From assembly GCA_016841645.1 (NCBI GenBank), contig JAENYS010000006.1, positions 1 through 64,000 on the forward strand: a stretch of 64,000 nucleotides of DNA. The letters run 5' to 3'. The translations under genes were made by a program, and so were the position numbers. The DNA is from Desulfoscipio geothermicus (GTDB lineage: Bacteria; Bacillota; Desulfotomaculia; Desulfotomaculales; Desulfallaceae). The notes under the pieces were generated by a model, which was not told the DNA's origin, did not search any database, and saw nothing but the letters and a program-made list of their open reading frames with translations. Positions 34,723-43,813 of this stretch are shown here, piece by piece (within the stretch, counting starts at the first letter, position 1; every line of letters begins with the position of its first letter).

Positions 34723-36072
34723 TTGATCCATGCTTTTTCTTTTGATGGTACCAATATTGTGTTGGATGTCAATAGCAATGCCGTTCATGAGGTGGATGAG
34801 CCGACTTTGCAAATTATCAAGAATTACGAAGCCGAATCGGAGACGGAATTAATAAATCAATACGGACCTGTTTACGGGATCACCACCGTAAAAGATATCA
34901 TCCAAGAAATCAGGGATTTAAAGGATAGCGGACTGCTTTTTTCCCCGGAACCTCTACCGGATGGGTATCAACCTCCAGAGGGTGAAACGGTCAAAGCGCT
35001 TTGCTTGAATATGGCTCACGACTGTAATTTGCGCTGCCGCTACTGTTTTGCAAGCCAGGGTAATTTTGGCGGCCGGCGCGAGCTGATGCCGGCGGAAGTG
35101 GGCCGGGCGGCGATTGATTTTTTAATGAATGCATCAGGCAACCGTAAGCATGTTGAGGTGGATTTTTTCGGCGGTGAACCGTTAATGAACCGGTCGGTGC
35201 TGGTGGAGTTGGTGGAATATGGCAGGCTACGGGCCGGGCAGGCAGGCAAGGAAATCAAGTTTACACTGACCACCAATGTTACCTTGCTGGACCAGGAAAT
35301 GCAGCAATTCATCGGAGACCATGACCTGGCGGTGGTCCTTTCCATTGACGGGCGCCCCGAAGTGCATGATCGCATGCGGGTTACTGCCTCCGGTGGGGGC
35401 AGCTACCGGCAGGTTATGGATAAAATCATTAAGTTTACAGGTTCTCCAAATTGCCGGGAGTATATCATAAGGGGTACCTTTACTCGTTATAACCTTGATT
35501 TTTGCGCAGATGTCATGCATCTGGCAGAAGCGGGTTTAAACCATATTTCGGTGGAACCGGTAGTGGCCGGGGCTGAAACGGAATATGCTTTTAAGGATGA
35601 GGATATACCAATCTTGCTGGAGGAATATGATAAGTTAACCAGATACTTATTGGAAAGATACCGGCAGGGACGCCCGGTGGATTTTTTCCACTTCAACATT
35701 GATTTAGAGGGTGGCCCTTGCTTGCCCAAACGTCTCACCGGTTGCAGTGCCGGGTCCGAATACTTGGCGGTAGTGCCTGGTGGAGCATTGTATCCCTGCC
35801 ACCAATTTGTAGGACGGAAGGACTTTCAGGTAGGCACAGTGTTTGATGGTGTGGTTAAAAATAACATGACAAATATGTTTCGCGGCGCGCATATATATAA
35901 TAAAAACGTTTGCCGGGACTGTTGGGCCAAATTTCACTGCAGTGGTGGCTGTCATGCTAATGCGTATGCATTTAACGGTGATATTCTAAAGCCTTACCGG
36001 CTGGGGTGTATATTTGCTCGCAAAAGGTTGGAGTGCGCACTTTATCTTAAAATTAGGACTCGTAAAGAATAA
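34723..36072 (+). CDS. scfB: SCIFF radical SAM maturase
   Basis: A 449-residue radical SAM/SPASM enzyme. After an N-terminal peptide-binding region (about 1-90), the radical SAM cluster CNLRCRYC is at residues 101-108. The C-terminal SPASM part has CSAGSEYLAVVPGGALYPCH and CRDCWAKFHCSGGCHANAY, which bind auxiliary Fe-S clusters. It follows the SCIFF precursor, the invariant pairing in Clostridia, and would install sulfur-to-carbon thioether bonds. The start is TTG; AAGGGA is about 11 bases upstream. Confidence 0.93.
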   Translation: MIHAFSFDGTNIVLDVNSNAVHEVDEPTLQIIKNYEAESETELINQYGPVYGITTVKDIIQEIRDLKDSGLLFSPEPLPDGYQPPEGETVKALCLNMAHDCNLRCRYCFASQGNFGGRRELMPAEVGRAAIDFLMNASGNRKHVEVDFFGGEPLMNRSVLVELVEYGRLRAGQAGKEIKFTLTTNVTLLDQEMQQFIGDHDLAVVLSIDGRPEVHDRMRVTASGGGSYRQVMDKIIKFTGSPNCREYIIRGTFTRYNLDFCADVMHLAEAGLNHISVEPVVAGAETEYAFKDEDIPILLEEYDKLTRYLLERYRQGRPVDFFHFNIDLEGGPCLPKRLTGCSAGSEYLAVVPGGALYPCHQFVGRKDFQVGTVFDGVVKNNMTNMFRGAHIYNKNVCRDCWAKFHCSGGCHANAYAFNGDILKPYRLGCIFARKRLECALYLKIRTRKE

Positions 36073-36087
36073 CTGCACAAATATACG

Positions 36088-36123
36088 CACAAAAGAGGGA
36101 GCGCTACGCATCCCTCTTTTGTT
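36088..36123 (+). terminator. Terminator after the SCIFF maturase
   Basis: AAAAGAGGGA at 36091-36100 pairs with TCCCTCTTTT at 36111-36120 around a ten-base loop; the downstream arm itself supplies the T-run. Confidence 0.82.
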
Positions 36124-36209
36124 TAGAGGGTGCTTTGGTTTACGACAAATGATTTCAATGGTATAATAAATGTTGCTTAATATGAAGTATTTTGACAATT
36201 TGCGTATGA

Positions 36210-37601
36210 TTGTCCAAGGGAGTGTTTGAAATTCGAAATAATCTAACACAACTAACTAATAAACTAATAATATTTTGGAAGGGAGCAATTGGTTCTCGCA
36301 CCAGTATAAAAACATTGCTTTTAATGGGCATTCCAGTGCTAGCTGTTTGTATCTTCTTCAGCATGGCCCGTTGTGCTGTAGTATGGGACGGTGAGGTTGT
36401 GGTGGTGGCCAGGGACCGTGACATTGCAGAAATTGCGGTACAAAACTATTTAAATCAATTGGAAAAGACAGTGGGAATACCTGTAAAAATAAAAGATGAT
36501 GCTATTAAGTATCGTCCAATTTGGCGATTTAGCGCGGTGGCAGATGAAAAAGAAATAAAACGTTGTCTGGCCGATAAATTAGATTATCAATATGAGGCCA
36601 CCGGCATCTTTGTTGACGGTAAAAATGTGGCGGCGGTTAGAGATGCTTCCGCCGGCCAAGAAGTACTAGATAAGCTTTTAAATACATATAGCCGTGATGA
36701 CCAGTTGAAAGTAGCATTTAAACAAAAAGTGACTGTTAAACCGGTAACTGTTGACGGGTATGAGCTGATGGATATTGACCAGGCAGTTGAATGTATCCGG
36801 TTTGGTGGCAAAAGCGTAAGGAAGTATCAGGTGAAGGAAGGGGATACTCTGTGGGATGTCGCTGCGGCGGTAAGGTTACCCGTGGAGGAATTAATAGAAG
36901 CAAACTCGGATTTAACACCGGAGACAATGCAAATAGGGCAGGAGATAAGAATATCCCGGCCTGCGCCGCTGGTTGATGTGTTAGCCACTTATATAGATGT
37001 ACGGCAAGAAGAAATTGTTTGTCGGGTACAGGAAAAGGTTGACCAAAATCTATACTGGGGTGAACAAAAACTTTTACAAAAGGGCAGTTCCGGTCAGCGG
37101 GAAGTTGTTTATGAAGTAACTCTGGAAAATGGTCTGGAAACAAGCCGGAAGGTTGTGCAGCAAAAAACAATCAAAGAGCCGGAGCCACAGATTATTGCCA
37201 AAGGCAATAAAAAATTACTGGCTTTTCGGGGTGGTGATGGTCGACTTGCTTACCCTACCTCGGGAGTTATTGTGTCACCCTTTGGTTCGCGTTGGGGAAG
37301 GACTCATGAGGGAGTCGATATAGCGGCTAATTATGGTAGCCCGGTAGTGGCGGCGGAGGCAGGTACGGTACAGCGGGCCGGTAAAAAGGGCGGCTATGGA
37401 CTTTGTGTTGATATCAGCCACGGCAGTGGTGTGGTAACTCGCTATGCTCATCTTTCCTCCGTGATAGTAGAATCGGGACAGCGGGTAGAAAGAGGTCAAT
37501 TTATCGGCCGCGCCGGTTCTTCCGGCAATTCCACCGGTCCTCACCTGCATTTTGAGGTAATTGTGAACGGTACTCATAAAAACCCCGCCTTGTTTATATA
37601 A
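36210..37601 (+). CDS. LysM-G5-M23 peptidoglycan endopeptidase
   Basis: About 463 residues. A membrane anchor (LLLMGIPVLAVCIFFSMA, near residue 40) leads to a region with ARDRDIAEIAVQNYL. Then a LysM domain (KYQVKEGDTLWDVA to MQIGQEIRIS), a G5 domain (about 255-340) and a C-terminal M23 metallopeptidase with THEGVDIA (H-x3-D) and GPHLHFEV (HxH), so the zinc ligands are intact. It would cut cell-wall peptides outside the membrane. The start is unsettled: TTG at 36210, GTG at 36222, or an ATT at 36231 best spaced behind AAGGGAG. Confidence 0.88.
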   Translation: MSKGVFEIRNNLTQLTNKLIIFWKGAIGSRTSIKTLLLMGIPVLAVCIFFSMARCAVVWDGEVVVVARDRDIAEIAVQNYLNQLEKTVGIPVKIKDDAIKYRPIWRFSAVADEKEIKRCLADKLDYQYEATGIFVDGKNVAAVRDASAGQEVLDKLLNTYSRDDQLKVAFKQKVTVKPVTVDGYELMDIDQAVECIRFGGKSVRKYQVKEGDTLWDVAAAVRLPVEELIEANSDLTPETMQIGQEIRISRPAPLVDVLATYIDVRQEEIVCRVQEKVDQNLYWGEQKLLQKGSSGQREVVYEVTLENGLETSRKVVQQKTIKEPEPQIIAKGNKKLLAFRGGDGRLAYPTSGVIVSPFGSRWGRTHEGVDIAANYGSPVVAAEAGTVQRAGKKGGYGLCVDISHGSGVVTRYAHLSSVIVESGQRVERGQFIGRAGSSGNSTGPHLHFEVIVNGTHKNPALFI

Positions 37602-37710
37602 TTTTACATTGATAAACACCAAAACAATGCAGTTTTATATCTCTTGTATTTAATGTATAATATATTAGTGTAAAATTGTGTTGAAATATAGTGTGGGGAG
37701 GACGGTAACC

Positions 37711-38349
37711 TTGGTTAGAAAAGATAGTAAGCAGTCTCCAAAAAATTTTGGTTCTTTTGCAAGTCTACCAAGGAAAAAAAAGAGGCAAAAAATTGTATTT
37801 GGCATGCTCGCTGCTGTACTTGGAGTGGGTTTAGTCGGTTCCTCCATGTTCTGGGCTTTTGGTGATAACAATTTACCGTCCAAGTCTAAAATTGCTGATG
37901 TACAACAAACAGAAGCCATTGATGGAAAAATAGCTAATTTGGAAGCTCAATTAAAAGAAAATAATCAAAATACCGAATTGATGGGCCAGCTGGCCAAGCT
38001 GTACAGGGATAACGGCGATTATGCAAAAGCGGTGGATACTTATGTTAAAGCGCTTAAAATCAAGCCTGGTGATTTAGATATGCACAAGGAATTGGGCGTA
38101 ACTTATTTTCTTCTCAGCAATTATGATAAGGCCGTTGCTCAGATGCAGCAAGCAATTGAATTAAAACCTGAAGATGCTTATGCACATTATTATGCGGGGC
38201 AGTTTTATGCCTTTCGAAGTGACGAAGGCCGCGATGTGGCTAAAGGTATAAAAGAATTAGAAGAGTTTATGCGTATTCAAAAAGAAGGACCTGATGTGGT
38301 AAAGGCCAAGCAGTATATTGAAGAATTGCAAGCGGGCCAGACTAGTTAA
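37711..38349 (+). CDS. Membrane-anchored TPR protein
   Basis: About 212 residues from the TTG at 37711, nine bases after GGAGG. A basic segment (LPRKKKRQK) and one helix (IVFGMLAAVLGVGLVGSSMFWAF) anchor it in the membrane. Three TPR motifs follow (about residues 75-190: LAKLYRDNGDYAKAVDTYVKA, LGVTYFLLSNYDKAVAQMQQ and a more divergent third). It probably serves as a scaffold at the cell surface; no partner is evident. It lies between two cell-wall-related peptidase genes. Confidence 0.82.
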   Translation: MVRKDSKQSPKNFGSFASLPRKKKRQKIVFGMLAAVLGVGLVGSSMFWAFGDNNLPSKSKIADVQQTEAIDGKIANLEAQLKENNQNTELMGQLAKLYRDNGDYAKAVDTYVKALKIKPGDLDMHKELGVTYFLLSNYDKAVAQMQQAIELKPEDAYAHYYAGQFYAFRSDEGRDVAKGIKELEEFMRIQKEGPDVVKAKQYIEELQAGQTS

Positions 38350-38351
38350 GC

Positions 38352-38379
38352 AGGGCCAGGGCTACCTGGCTCTTTCTGT
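38352..38379 (+). terminator. Terminator after the TPR gene
   Basis: AGGGCCAGG at 38352-38360 pairs with CCTGGCTCT at 38365-38373 around a four-base loop, then TTCTGTT. Confidence 0.65.
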
Positions 38380-38452
38380 TATAAATTACCGTGGGCAGGC
38401 ATCTAAGTTAATTATATAATTGAATCATTAATTATATACAAGGGGAATATGC

Positions 38453-39388
38453 ATGACCATGAAGATGTTTAATAACTTAGCACCAACGTTGCCTGCTTCC
38501 CATACAGCAAAGCTAGTGTCTTTTGTATTGGCGGTGCTGTTCATGGTCAGTACATTTATATTATTCAGAGTACCGGAAAGTGCCAAGGGATATATATATA
38601 GTGTGTTTCGAGAAATAGCCAGGGCCCAGATACTGTTGCGTACTCACGGGTGGCAGCATGCCGAGGACGAGTATTTAATTATACGATACCAGGGTGATAA
38701 AGAAGAAGCTGATATGGTACAGGAAACCACCCGGCTTTATCTCCAGCGCATCTGCGATGATTTTAATTTTTCACCGGAACAAAAAATACCTATTATCGTC
38801 TATCCTACTCGGGAAGAATTAAATGCCAGTTTTGGTTGGCCGGCCAGTGAAAACGCCATGGGTGTATATTGGGGCGGGGTGATCAGAGTGCTGGCACCTC
38901 AAGCCTGGATAAATGACAATGACCCGGGAGTTGTTCGGGATATTTTTCAGCAATCCGGTCCGATGGTTCATGAAATGACCCATCTGGTGTTGGATTACGT
39001 AGCTCGGGGCAACTATCCCCGCTGGTTTACGGAAGGCCTTGCCCAATACGAAGAATACAAAATTACCGGGTTTATGTTTGGCCAACAGGAAGACATTTGG
39101 GACCGTGGGTTGTACCCACTAAATAGAATGGACCGTAATTTTGACTCTCTAACTGATCAAGCGCTTGCTTATAGGCAATCGTTATCGACTGTGGAATACA
39201 TAGTGTCAGTTTACGGTGAAGATGGGCTGCAAAGAATTATTAAAAATTTGGCACATGGAAGAAACTTTAATGATTCAATGTTAAAGGCTTTGGGAACGGC
39301 TCCGGAACAATTCGAAAACCAGTGGCACACCCGGTTATCCAGGGAGCTGCACCAGCCTTTGTATATTAAGCGGGAGGATCAAGCTTAA
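38453..39388 (+). CDS. Peptidase MA-like membrane-anchored metallopeptidase
   Basis: A 311-residue protein with an N-terminal helix (LVSFVLAVLFMVSTFILF) and an extracytoplasmic gluzincin domain: MVHEMTHLVLDYVARG has the HExxH zinc motif, and WFTEGLAQYEEY the downstream glutamate ligand. This is the peptidase MA family pattern. The substrate is unknown. GGGGA stands six bases before the ATG. It overlaps nothing; murA begins right after its stop, so the two may share a transcript. Confidence 0.82.
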   Translation: MTMKMFNNLAPTLPASHTAKLVSFVLAVLFMVSTFILFRVPESAKGYIYSVFREIARAQILLRTHGWQHAEDEYLIIRYQGDKEEADMVQETTRLYLQRICDDFNFSPEQKIPIIVYPTREELNASFGWPASENAMGVYWGGVIRVLAPQAWINDNDPGVVRDIFQQSGPMVHEMTHLVLDYVARGNYPRWFTEGLAQYEEYKITGFMFGQQEDIWDRGLYPLNRMDRNFDSLTDQALAYRQSLSTVEYIVSVYGEDGLQRIIKNLAHGRNFNDSMLKALGTAPEQFENQWHTRLSRELHQPLYIKREDQA

Positions 39389-39389
39389 A

Positions 39390-40652
39390 ATGGACAAACT
39401 GATTATAAACGGGGGGCGGCCGCTGCAAGGAAAGGTCCGCATCAGCGGCGCTAAAAATGCATCTTTGGCTATTTTATGCGCTTCCATTATGGCCGGTGAT
39501 GAAGTGGTGCTGGAGAACATCCCTGATATCAGCGATGTGAGAGTAATGATAGAAATTATTAAACATATTGGTGCTGAAATCAATTGGCTAAGCAGCTCAT
39601 CACTCAGGATCATAGCACCTACTGTTATAGCGGCTGATCCCCCATGTGATTTGGTGAAAAAGCTTCGTGCTTCTAATTTACTATTAGGACCGGTGCTGGC
39701 CAGGTTTGGATATGCCAAGGTTTCTTTGCCGGGTGGCTGCAATATTGGGGTCAGGCCCATGGATCTGCATTTTAAGGGATTGGCCGGTATGGGAGCAGAA
39801 ATCCACTTGGACAGTGGATTTGCGGTGGGAAAAATTTCAAACTGTTTAAAGGGAGCCCGTATTTATTTGGATTTCCCCAGTGTAGGCGCCACCGAAAATA
39901 TTATGATGGCGGCTTGCTTGGCTGAGGGACAAACTGTATTGGAAAACGTAGCTAAGGAACCCGAGATAGTAGACCTGGCCAACTTTCTTAATTGCCTGGG
40001 AGCTAAAGTTCGAGGTGCCGGTACTGATGTTATTAAGGTAGAAGGGGTTTCCAAACTGGGTGGATGTGTGCGCTATGCTGTTATCCCCGACCGTATCGAA
40101 TCCGGCACTTTCATGGTGGCTGCAGCGGCCACTCGGGGAAGTTTGGTGCTTGAGAATGTGATTCCTCTGCACGTGGAACCCATCTGTGCCAAGTTGCGGG
40201 AGGCCGGCGTGCAGGTGTATGAGGATAACGATATGCTTACCGTTAATGCCACCGGCGAATTGCATCCTGTGGATATAAAAACGATGCCTTACCCTGGTTT
40301 TCCTACCGACATGCAGTCCCAGATGATGGCATTTTTGTCCTCCGTAGCAGGTACCAGTATAATTATAGAAAATATATTTGAAAATCGGTTTCAGATCGCT
40401 GATGAATTAATGAGAATGGGTGCCAATATTAAGGTGGAAGGGCGTATGGCCGTAGTTGAAGGAGTTCCCGGTTTATACGGCACCAAGATTAAAGCCACTG
40501 ATTTGCGCGCTGGAGCGGCTCTAATAATAGCAGCACTAATGGCTCAGGGCCAAACTGAGATATATAATACTCACTTTATTGATAGGGGTTATCACAGGTT
40601 GGAGGAAAAATTAAGCGGTCTGGGCGTGGATATCAAAAGGGGTCAGGCTTAA
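39390..40652 (+). CDS. murA: UDP-N-acetylglucosamine 1-carboxyvinyltransferase (MurA)
   Basis: A 420-residue EPT-fold enzyme that transfers enolpyruvate from PEP to UDP-GlcNAc, the first committed step of peptidoglycan synthesis. ISGAKNASLA near residue 20 has the catalytic Lys-Asn pair. SLPGGCNIGVRPMDLH has the active-site cysteine at 117, so fosfomycin sensitivity would be expected. PGFPTDMQSQMMAFLS and a C-terminal RAGAALIIAAL complete the family blocks. Firmicutes often have two copies; which paralogue this is cannot be settled here. Confidence 0.95.
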   Translation: MDKLIINGGRPLQGKVRISGAKNASLAILCASIMAGDEVVLENIPDISDVRVMIEIIKHIGAEINWLSSSSLRIIAPTVIAADPPCDLVKKLRASNLLLGPVLARFGYAKVSLPGGCNIGVRPMDLHFKGLAGMGAEIHLDSGFAVGKISNCLKGARIYLDFPSVGATENIMMAACLAEGQTVLENVAKEPEIVDLANFLNCLGAKVRGAGTDVIKVEGVSKLGGCVRYAVIPDRIESGTFMVAAAATRGSLVLENVIPLHVEPICAKLREAGVQVYEDNDMLTVNATGELHPVDIKTMPYPGFPTDMQSQMMAFLSSVAGTSIIIENIFENRFQIADELMRMGANIKVEGRMAVVEGVPGLYGTKIKATDLRAGAALIIAALMAQGQTEIYNTHFIDRGYHRLEEKLSGLGVDIKRGQA

Positions 40653-40671
40653 ACTTTATAAACTTGTCCAC

Positions 40672-40699
40672 AAAAGGCGTCAATATGCGCTTTTTTTTT
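40672..40699 (+). terminator. Probable terminator after murA
   Basis: A short stem (AAA, bulged G, GCG pairing with CGCTTT) is followed by a run of nine T. The stem is weak but the T-run is strong. Confidence 0.55.
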
Positions 40700-40803
40700 G
40701 GTGAGAAACCGGTGGTGGTTAGTATATATATAAAAGGATTTTTGGAATAATTATAGAAAAATTATGATTGTACATAATTAATGAGAGGGAGATTGCAAAA
40801 AAC

Positions 40804-41565
40804 ATGAAAAAGGTTTTAATTATGCCTTGCTTGGATATCAAGGATGGCCGAGTGGTTAAAGGCGTTCAATTTATTGATTTGCGGGACGCCGGTGACCCGG
40901 TGGAATGTGCCCGGATATATTGTGAAAACGGGGCCGACGAGTTGGCCTTCCTAGACATTACCGCTACTTTGGAAAAAAGGAAAACCACCTTGGATGTAGT
41001 GCGCCGGGTAGCCGAAGTGACCACTATTCCATTTACAGTGGGCGGTGGCATTGCTTCTATAGCCGATGCCGAAACAGTATTGGCGGCCGGTGCAGACCGG
41101 GTTTCCTTAAGTAGTGCGGCTTACCGCCAACCGGAATTAGTTGAGCAGGCTGCAGTCAAATTTGGCTCGGAAAAAGTGGTGGTGGCCATTGACGCGGATA
41201 GGAACCCCGCGTTACCCTCGGGTTATGAGGTCTATATTGATGGAGGTAATACTGCGACCGGAACAGACGCTGTGGAATGGGCCAGGCAAGCTGAAGCCAG
41301 GGGGGCGGGAATAATTCTCCCCACCAGTAAAGCCTGTGATGGTGCTAAAAGTGGTTATGACATACCCTTGATCAAGGGTATTAAAGATGCAGTACAAGTG
41401 CCGGTTATCGCCTCCGGCGGGGCCGGTAAGATGGAGCATTTCATGGAGGCTGCCAAAGAAGGACAGGCAGATATACTGTTAGCTGCATCTGTTTTCCATT
41501 TTGGTGAAATTTTAATTAAAGAATTAAAACAATATCTGAGTAATAACGGCGTTGCCACTGCCTAA
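40804..41565 (+). CDS. HisF-type cyclase, isolated from his genes
   Basis: About 253 residues with a clear HisF barrel: IMPCLDIKDGRVVKG (first catalytic Asp), FTVGGGIAS, VVAIDADR (second catalytic Asp), VIASGGAG and LAASVFHFGE. HisF makes imidazole glycerol phosphate from PRFAR and ammonia, with HisH. Here no hisH or other his gene is adjacent; murA and rlmH flank it. The usual TS-x-D-x-DG loop reads TSKACDG, so one of the two loop aspartates is Ala. It may be the real HisF of a scattered pathway or a paralogue serving another amidotransferase. The ATG at 40804 fits the family start; the frame is open further upstream. Confidence 0.85.
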   Translation: MKKVLIMPCLDIKDGRVVKGVQFIDLRDAGDPVECARIYCENGADELAFLDITATLEKRKTTLDVVRRVAEVTTIPFTVGGGIASIADAETVLAAGADRVSLSSAAYRQPELVEQAAVKFGSEKVVVAIDADRNPALPSGYEVYIDGGNTATGTDAVEWARQAEARGAGIILPTSKACDGAKSGYDIPLIKGIKDAVQVPVIASGGAGKMEHFMEAAKEGQADILLAASVFHFGEILIKELKQYLSNNGVATA

Positions 41566-41585
41566 AGACGGTTTGGAGGCAAACG

Positions 41586-42065
41586 ATGCGGATTGCGGTA
41601 GCTGCTGTAGGTAAGTTAAAAGAAAAATACTGGCGGGAGGCTATGGCTGAATATAGTAAGCGCCTCACCGCTTATTGTCGTTTGGAAATAAACGAAGTAA
41701 ACGATGAAGGCTATACTGAGGGGCTTTCGGCAGCGGAAGAGGAAAAGGTAAAACAGCGGGAATGGCAAAAGCTGTTCCGTCTCCTTCGAGCAGATACTTA
41801 TCTGGTTGCTTTAGATGTGCAAGGTGAACAGGTGCCTTCGGAGGAACTCGCCGCACGCTTGGATAAGCTAACCTTGGGTGGGCACAGTGATATTACTTTT
41901 ATAATAGGCGGCAGTCTTGGTTTGCCGGACCAGGCTTTCAAACAAGCCCACTGGCGACTGTCCTTTTCTCGGATGACTTTTCCGCACCAGCTCATGCGGG
42001 TGGTTTTGTTGGAACAAATCTACCGCGCTTTTAAAATATCCCGCGGTGAACCGTACCATAAGTAA
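41586..42065 (+). CDS. rlmH: 23S rRNA (pseudouridine1915-N3)-methyltransferase RlmH
   Basis: A 159-residue SPOUT methyltransferase that methylates pseudouridine 1915 in helix 69 of 23S rRNA using SAM. It begins MRIAVAAVGKLKEKYW and has LVALDVQGEQVPSEELA, FIIGGSLGLPD and the knotted C-terminus LSFSRMTFPHQLMRVVLLEQIYRA. It matches the family in length. It follows the hisF-like gene after 20 bases, with a ribosome site GGAGG, and a strong terminator follows. Confidence 0.96.
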   Translation: MRIAVAAVGKLKEKYWREAMAEYSKRLTAYCRLEINEVNDEGYTEGLSAAEEEKVKQREWQKLFRLLRADTYLVALDVQGEQVPSEELAARLDKLTLGGHSDITFIIGGSLGLPDQAFKQAHWRLSFSRMTFPHQLMRVVLLEQIYRAFKISRGEPYHK

Positions 42066-42113
42066 AAGTTTCACCCCTGTAGCTAGAGTAGAAACAGGGG
42101 TGAAACTTTTATA
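42064..42113 (+). terminator. Terminator after rlmH
   Basis: AAAGTTTCACCCCTGT pairs with ACAGGGGTGAAACTTT over 16 bases around a 13-base loop, then TATAAT. Coordinates span 42064-42113. Confidence 0.85.
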
Positions 42114-42219
42114 ATAAAGTCATGAAGAAGGGCAGGCATGAGCTGCTCCTTGAACGGTTAGATTCGAACCGCTAAACTTTTATTAACGAATGAATTATAA
42201 TTGTAAATATCTAATAAGT

Positions 42220-42411
42220 TTATAGATCGATAATATGTGCTCTTTTTTCCACTTTGAGATTTTCTACTCTGGACTTACTAATATTCCTGAGTTCTTTGCT
42301 GTCGCATGTATACCTTTTAATCCGTCTTTGGACTTTGGCCTCGGTCCCATAGAAGTAGCGGGTCTTCCACCCAAATTCACCATGGAAGTCAAATTGCCAG
42401 TATTGTTTCAT
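42220..42411 (-). CDS. Small hypothetical protein
   Basis: A 63-residue frame (MKQYWQFDFHGEFGWKTRYF...) rich in aromatic and basic residues, with no membrane segment. AAGGA stands nine bases before the ATG, and the amino-acid composition looks like a real protein. No family is recognised. It lies alone in a 560-base gap between rlmH and the HTH regulator, reading away from the latter. Confidence 0.45.
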   Translation of the reverse strand: MKQYWQFDFHGEFGWKTRYFYGTEAKVQRRIKRYTCDSKELRNISKSRVENLKVEKRAHIIDL

Positions 42412-42572
42412 TTGATCCCATCCTTTCTTTGGTGTTTCTCGTCATTAAACCTACTAATATACGAAACAATGCCTAATCAAGTAGGAGATGTGGAATATCA
42501 AATTTAAGAACCAAGGATCAATAAACTAAATATCACTATATTGTGTTTAAAAAATATTAATTATTGATGTTT

Positions 42573-42602
42573 GACACTAAATGATACTAAACGGTACCAA
42601 AT
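42573..42602 (+). promoter_or_regulatory. Three phased 10-bp direct repeats upstream of the HTH regulator
   Basis: GACACTAAAT, GATACTAAAC and GGTACCAAAT follow each other without gap at 42573-42602. The 10-base spacing puts them on one face of the helix. They lie about 75 bases before the regulator's ATG and just upstream of TATAAT-like sequences, so they are a candidate operator. Confidence 0.5.
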
Positions 42603-42677
42603 ATAATTTTATAATATGATATAATATTTGACAAGAAGTTATAAGAATTTTACCGTTGTTTTTGATGAGGTGAAAAC

Positions 42678-43613
42678 ATGACTGATCCGTTATCCTATTC
42701 ACCGGAAGAAATAGGCAAGCTATTAAAAATATCCAGAGGAACAGTCTACGAATTATTAAAACGCGGAGAAATCCCCTCTTATCGCGTTGGTAAGAAAATT
42801 CGCATCAGTCAAGCAGACCTGCAAGTATATATGCACGCTTCGGAAGCTCCAATAAAATCAACCACTGCGAATATACAAATCTTATTGGAAAAACTGATTA
42901 TCGAAAACCAGGGGCTTATTATCTGTGGGCAGGATGTCGTATTGGATGTGCTGACACGATATATGGAAAAAAAGAATCCAATGCTCCGTTCGTTACGTTC
43001 GTACGTTGGAAGCATTGATGGTTTGCTGGCGCTTTATAAGGGAACAGCTAATATCACGGCAACTCACCTTTGGGATGGCGAAACAGGAGAATATAATATC
43101 CCCTATGTCCGCAGATTGCTGCCCGGTCAACATACTGTTATTATTAATCTTGTTTATCGGACTCTAGGTTTTTATGTTGCTTCCGGTAATCCCAAAGCTA
43201 TTCATGATTGGCCGGACCTGCTCAAATCAAATGTAACGTTTATTAACCGTGATAAAGGTTCAGGAACACGGGTAATGCTTGATGAGCATTTACGCAATCT
43301 AAATATTGATTCACGTGATATCCAAGGTTACCAAAATGAAGAAATGAGCCATATAGCAGTTGCCAGCATCGTTGCCAGAGGGCTTGCTGATGTTGGATTA
43401 GGCACAGAAAAAGATGCCTTACGGGTACCTGAAGTAGAATTTGTTCCTTTGAAGAAAGAACGCTATGATCTTGTCTTATATAAAAATGACTTGGAAAAAT
43501 CTAATTTTCAAACATTGCTTTCTATTTTGAGGTCGGTTAAATTCAAAGATGAAGTAAAAGGGATGGGTGGCTATGATATATCAATGATGGGCGAGATTGT
43601 AGGGGAATTATAA
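42678..43613 (+). CDS. HTH (excisionase type)-substrate-binding domain regulator
   Basis: A 311-residue two-domain protein. Residues about 5-55 (YSPEEIGKLLKISRGTVYEL, GEIPSYRVGKKIRI) are an excisionase/MerR-like winged HTH. Residues about 65-305 form a periplasmic-binding-protein-like domain without a signal peptide, with TATHLWDGETGEYN, INRDKGSGTRVMLDEHL and VASIVARGLADVGLG, as in the molybdate/tungstate-related 'substrate-binding' regulators. It would sense a small ligand in the cytoplasm. No transporter genes are adjacent, so the ligand is open. GAGG before the ATG supports the start. Three phased repeats lie upstream. Confidence 0.85.
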   Translation: MTDPLSYSPEEIGKLLKISRGTVYELLKRGEIPSYRVGKKIRISQADLQVYMHASEAPIKSTTANIQILLEKLIIENQGLIICGQDVVLDVLTRYMEKKNPMLRSLRSYVGSIDGLLALYKGTANITATHLWDGETGEYNIPYVRRLLPGQHTVIINLVYRTLGFYVASGNPKAIHDWPDLLKSNVTFINRDKGSGTRVMLDEHLRNLNIDSRDIQGYQNEEMSHIAVASIVARGLADVGLGTEKDALRVPEVEFVPLKKERYDLVLYKNDLEKSNFQTLLSILRSVKFKDEVKGMGGYDISMMGEIVGEL

Positions 43614-43813
43614 ATTTTAAAGTATAATGTTATCAAGAAGTGAAACACAGGACAAGAAAAATAAGCTAAATGGGAGCATGAAAAAAAGCAAGCGGTATTT
43701 TCAAGAGAATGTGCATCTACTTTTTTCTAAAAGTAATTCGAACTTGCTTAAAGTATAAATAATAAGATAGGTTAAATAATAATAGCACAAAATGTGAAAG
43801 AGGTGGATCGCAG

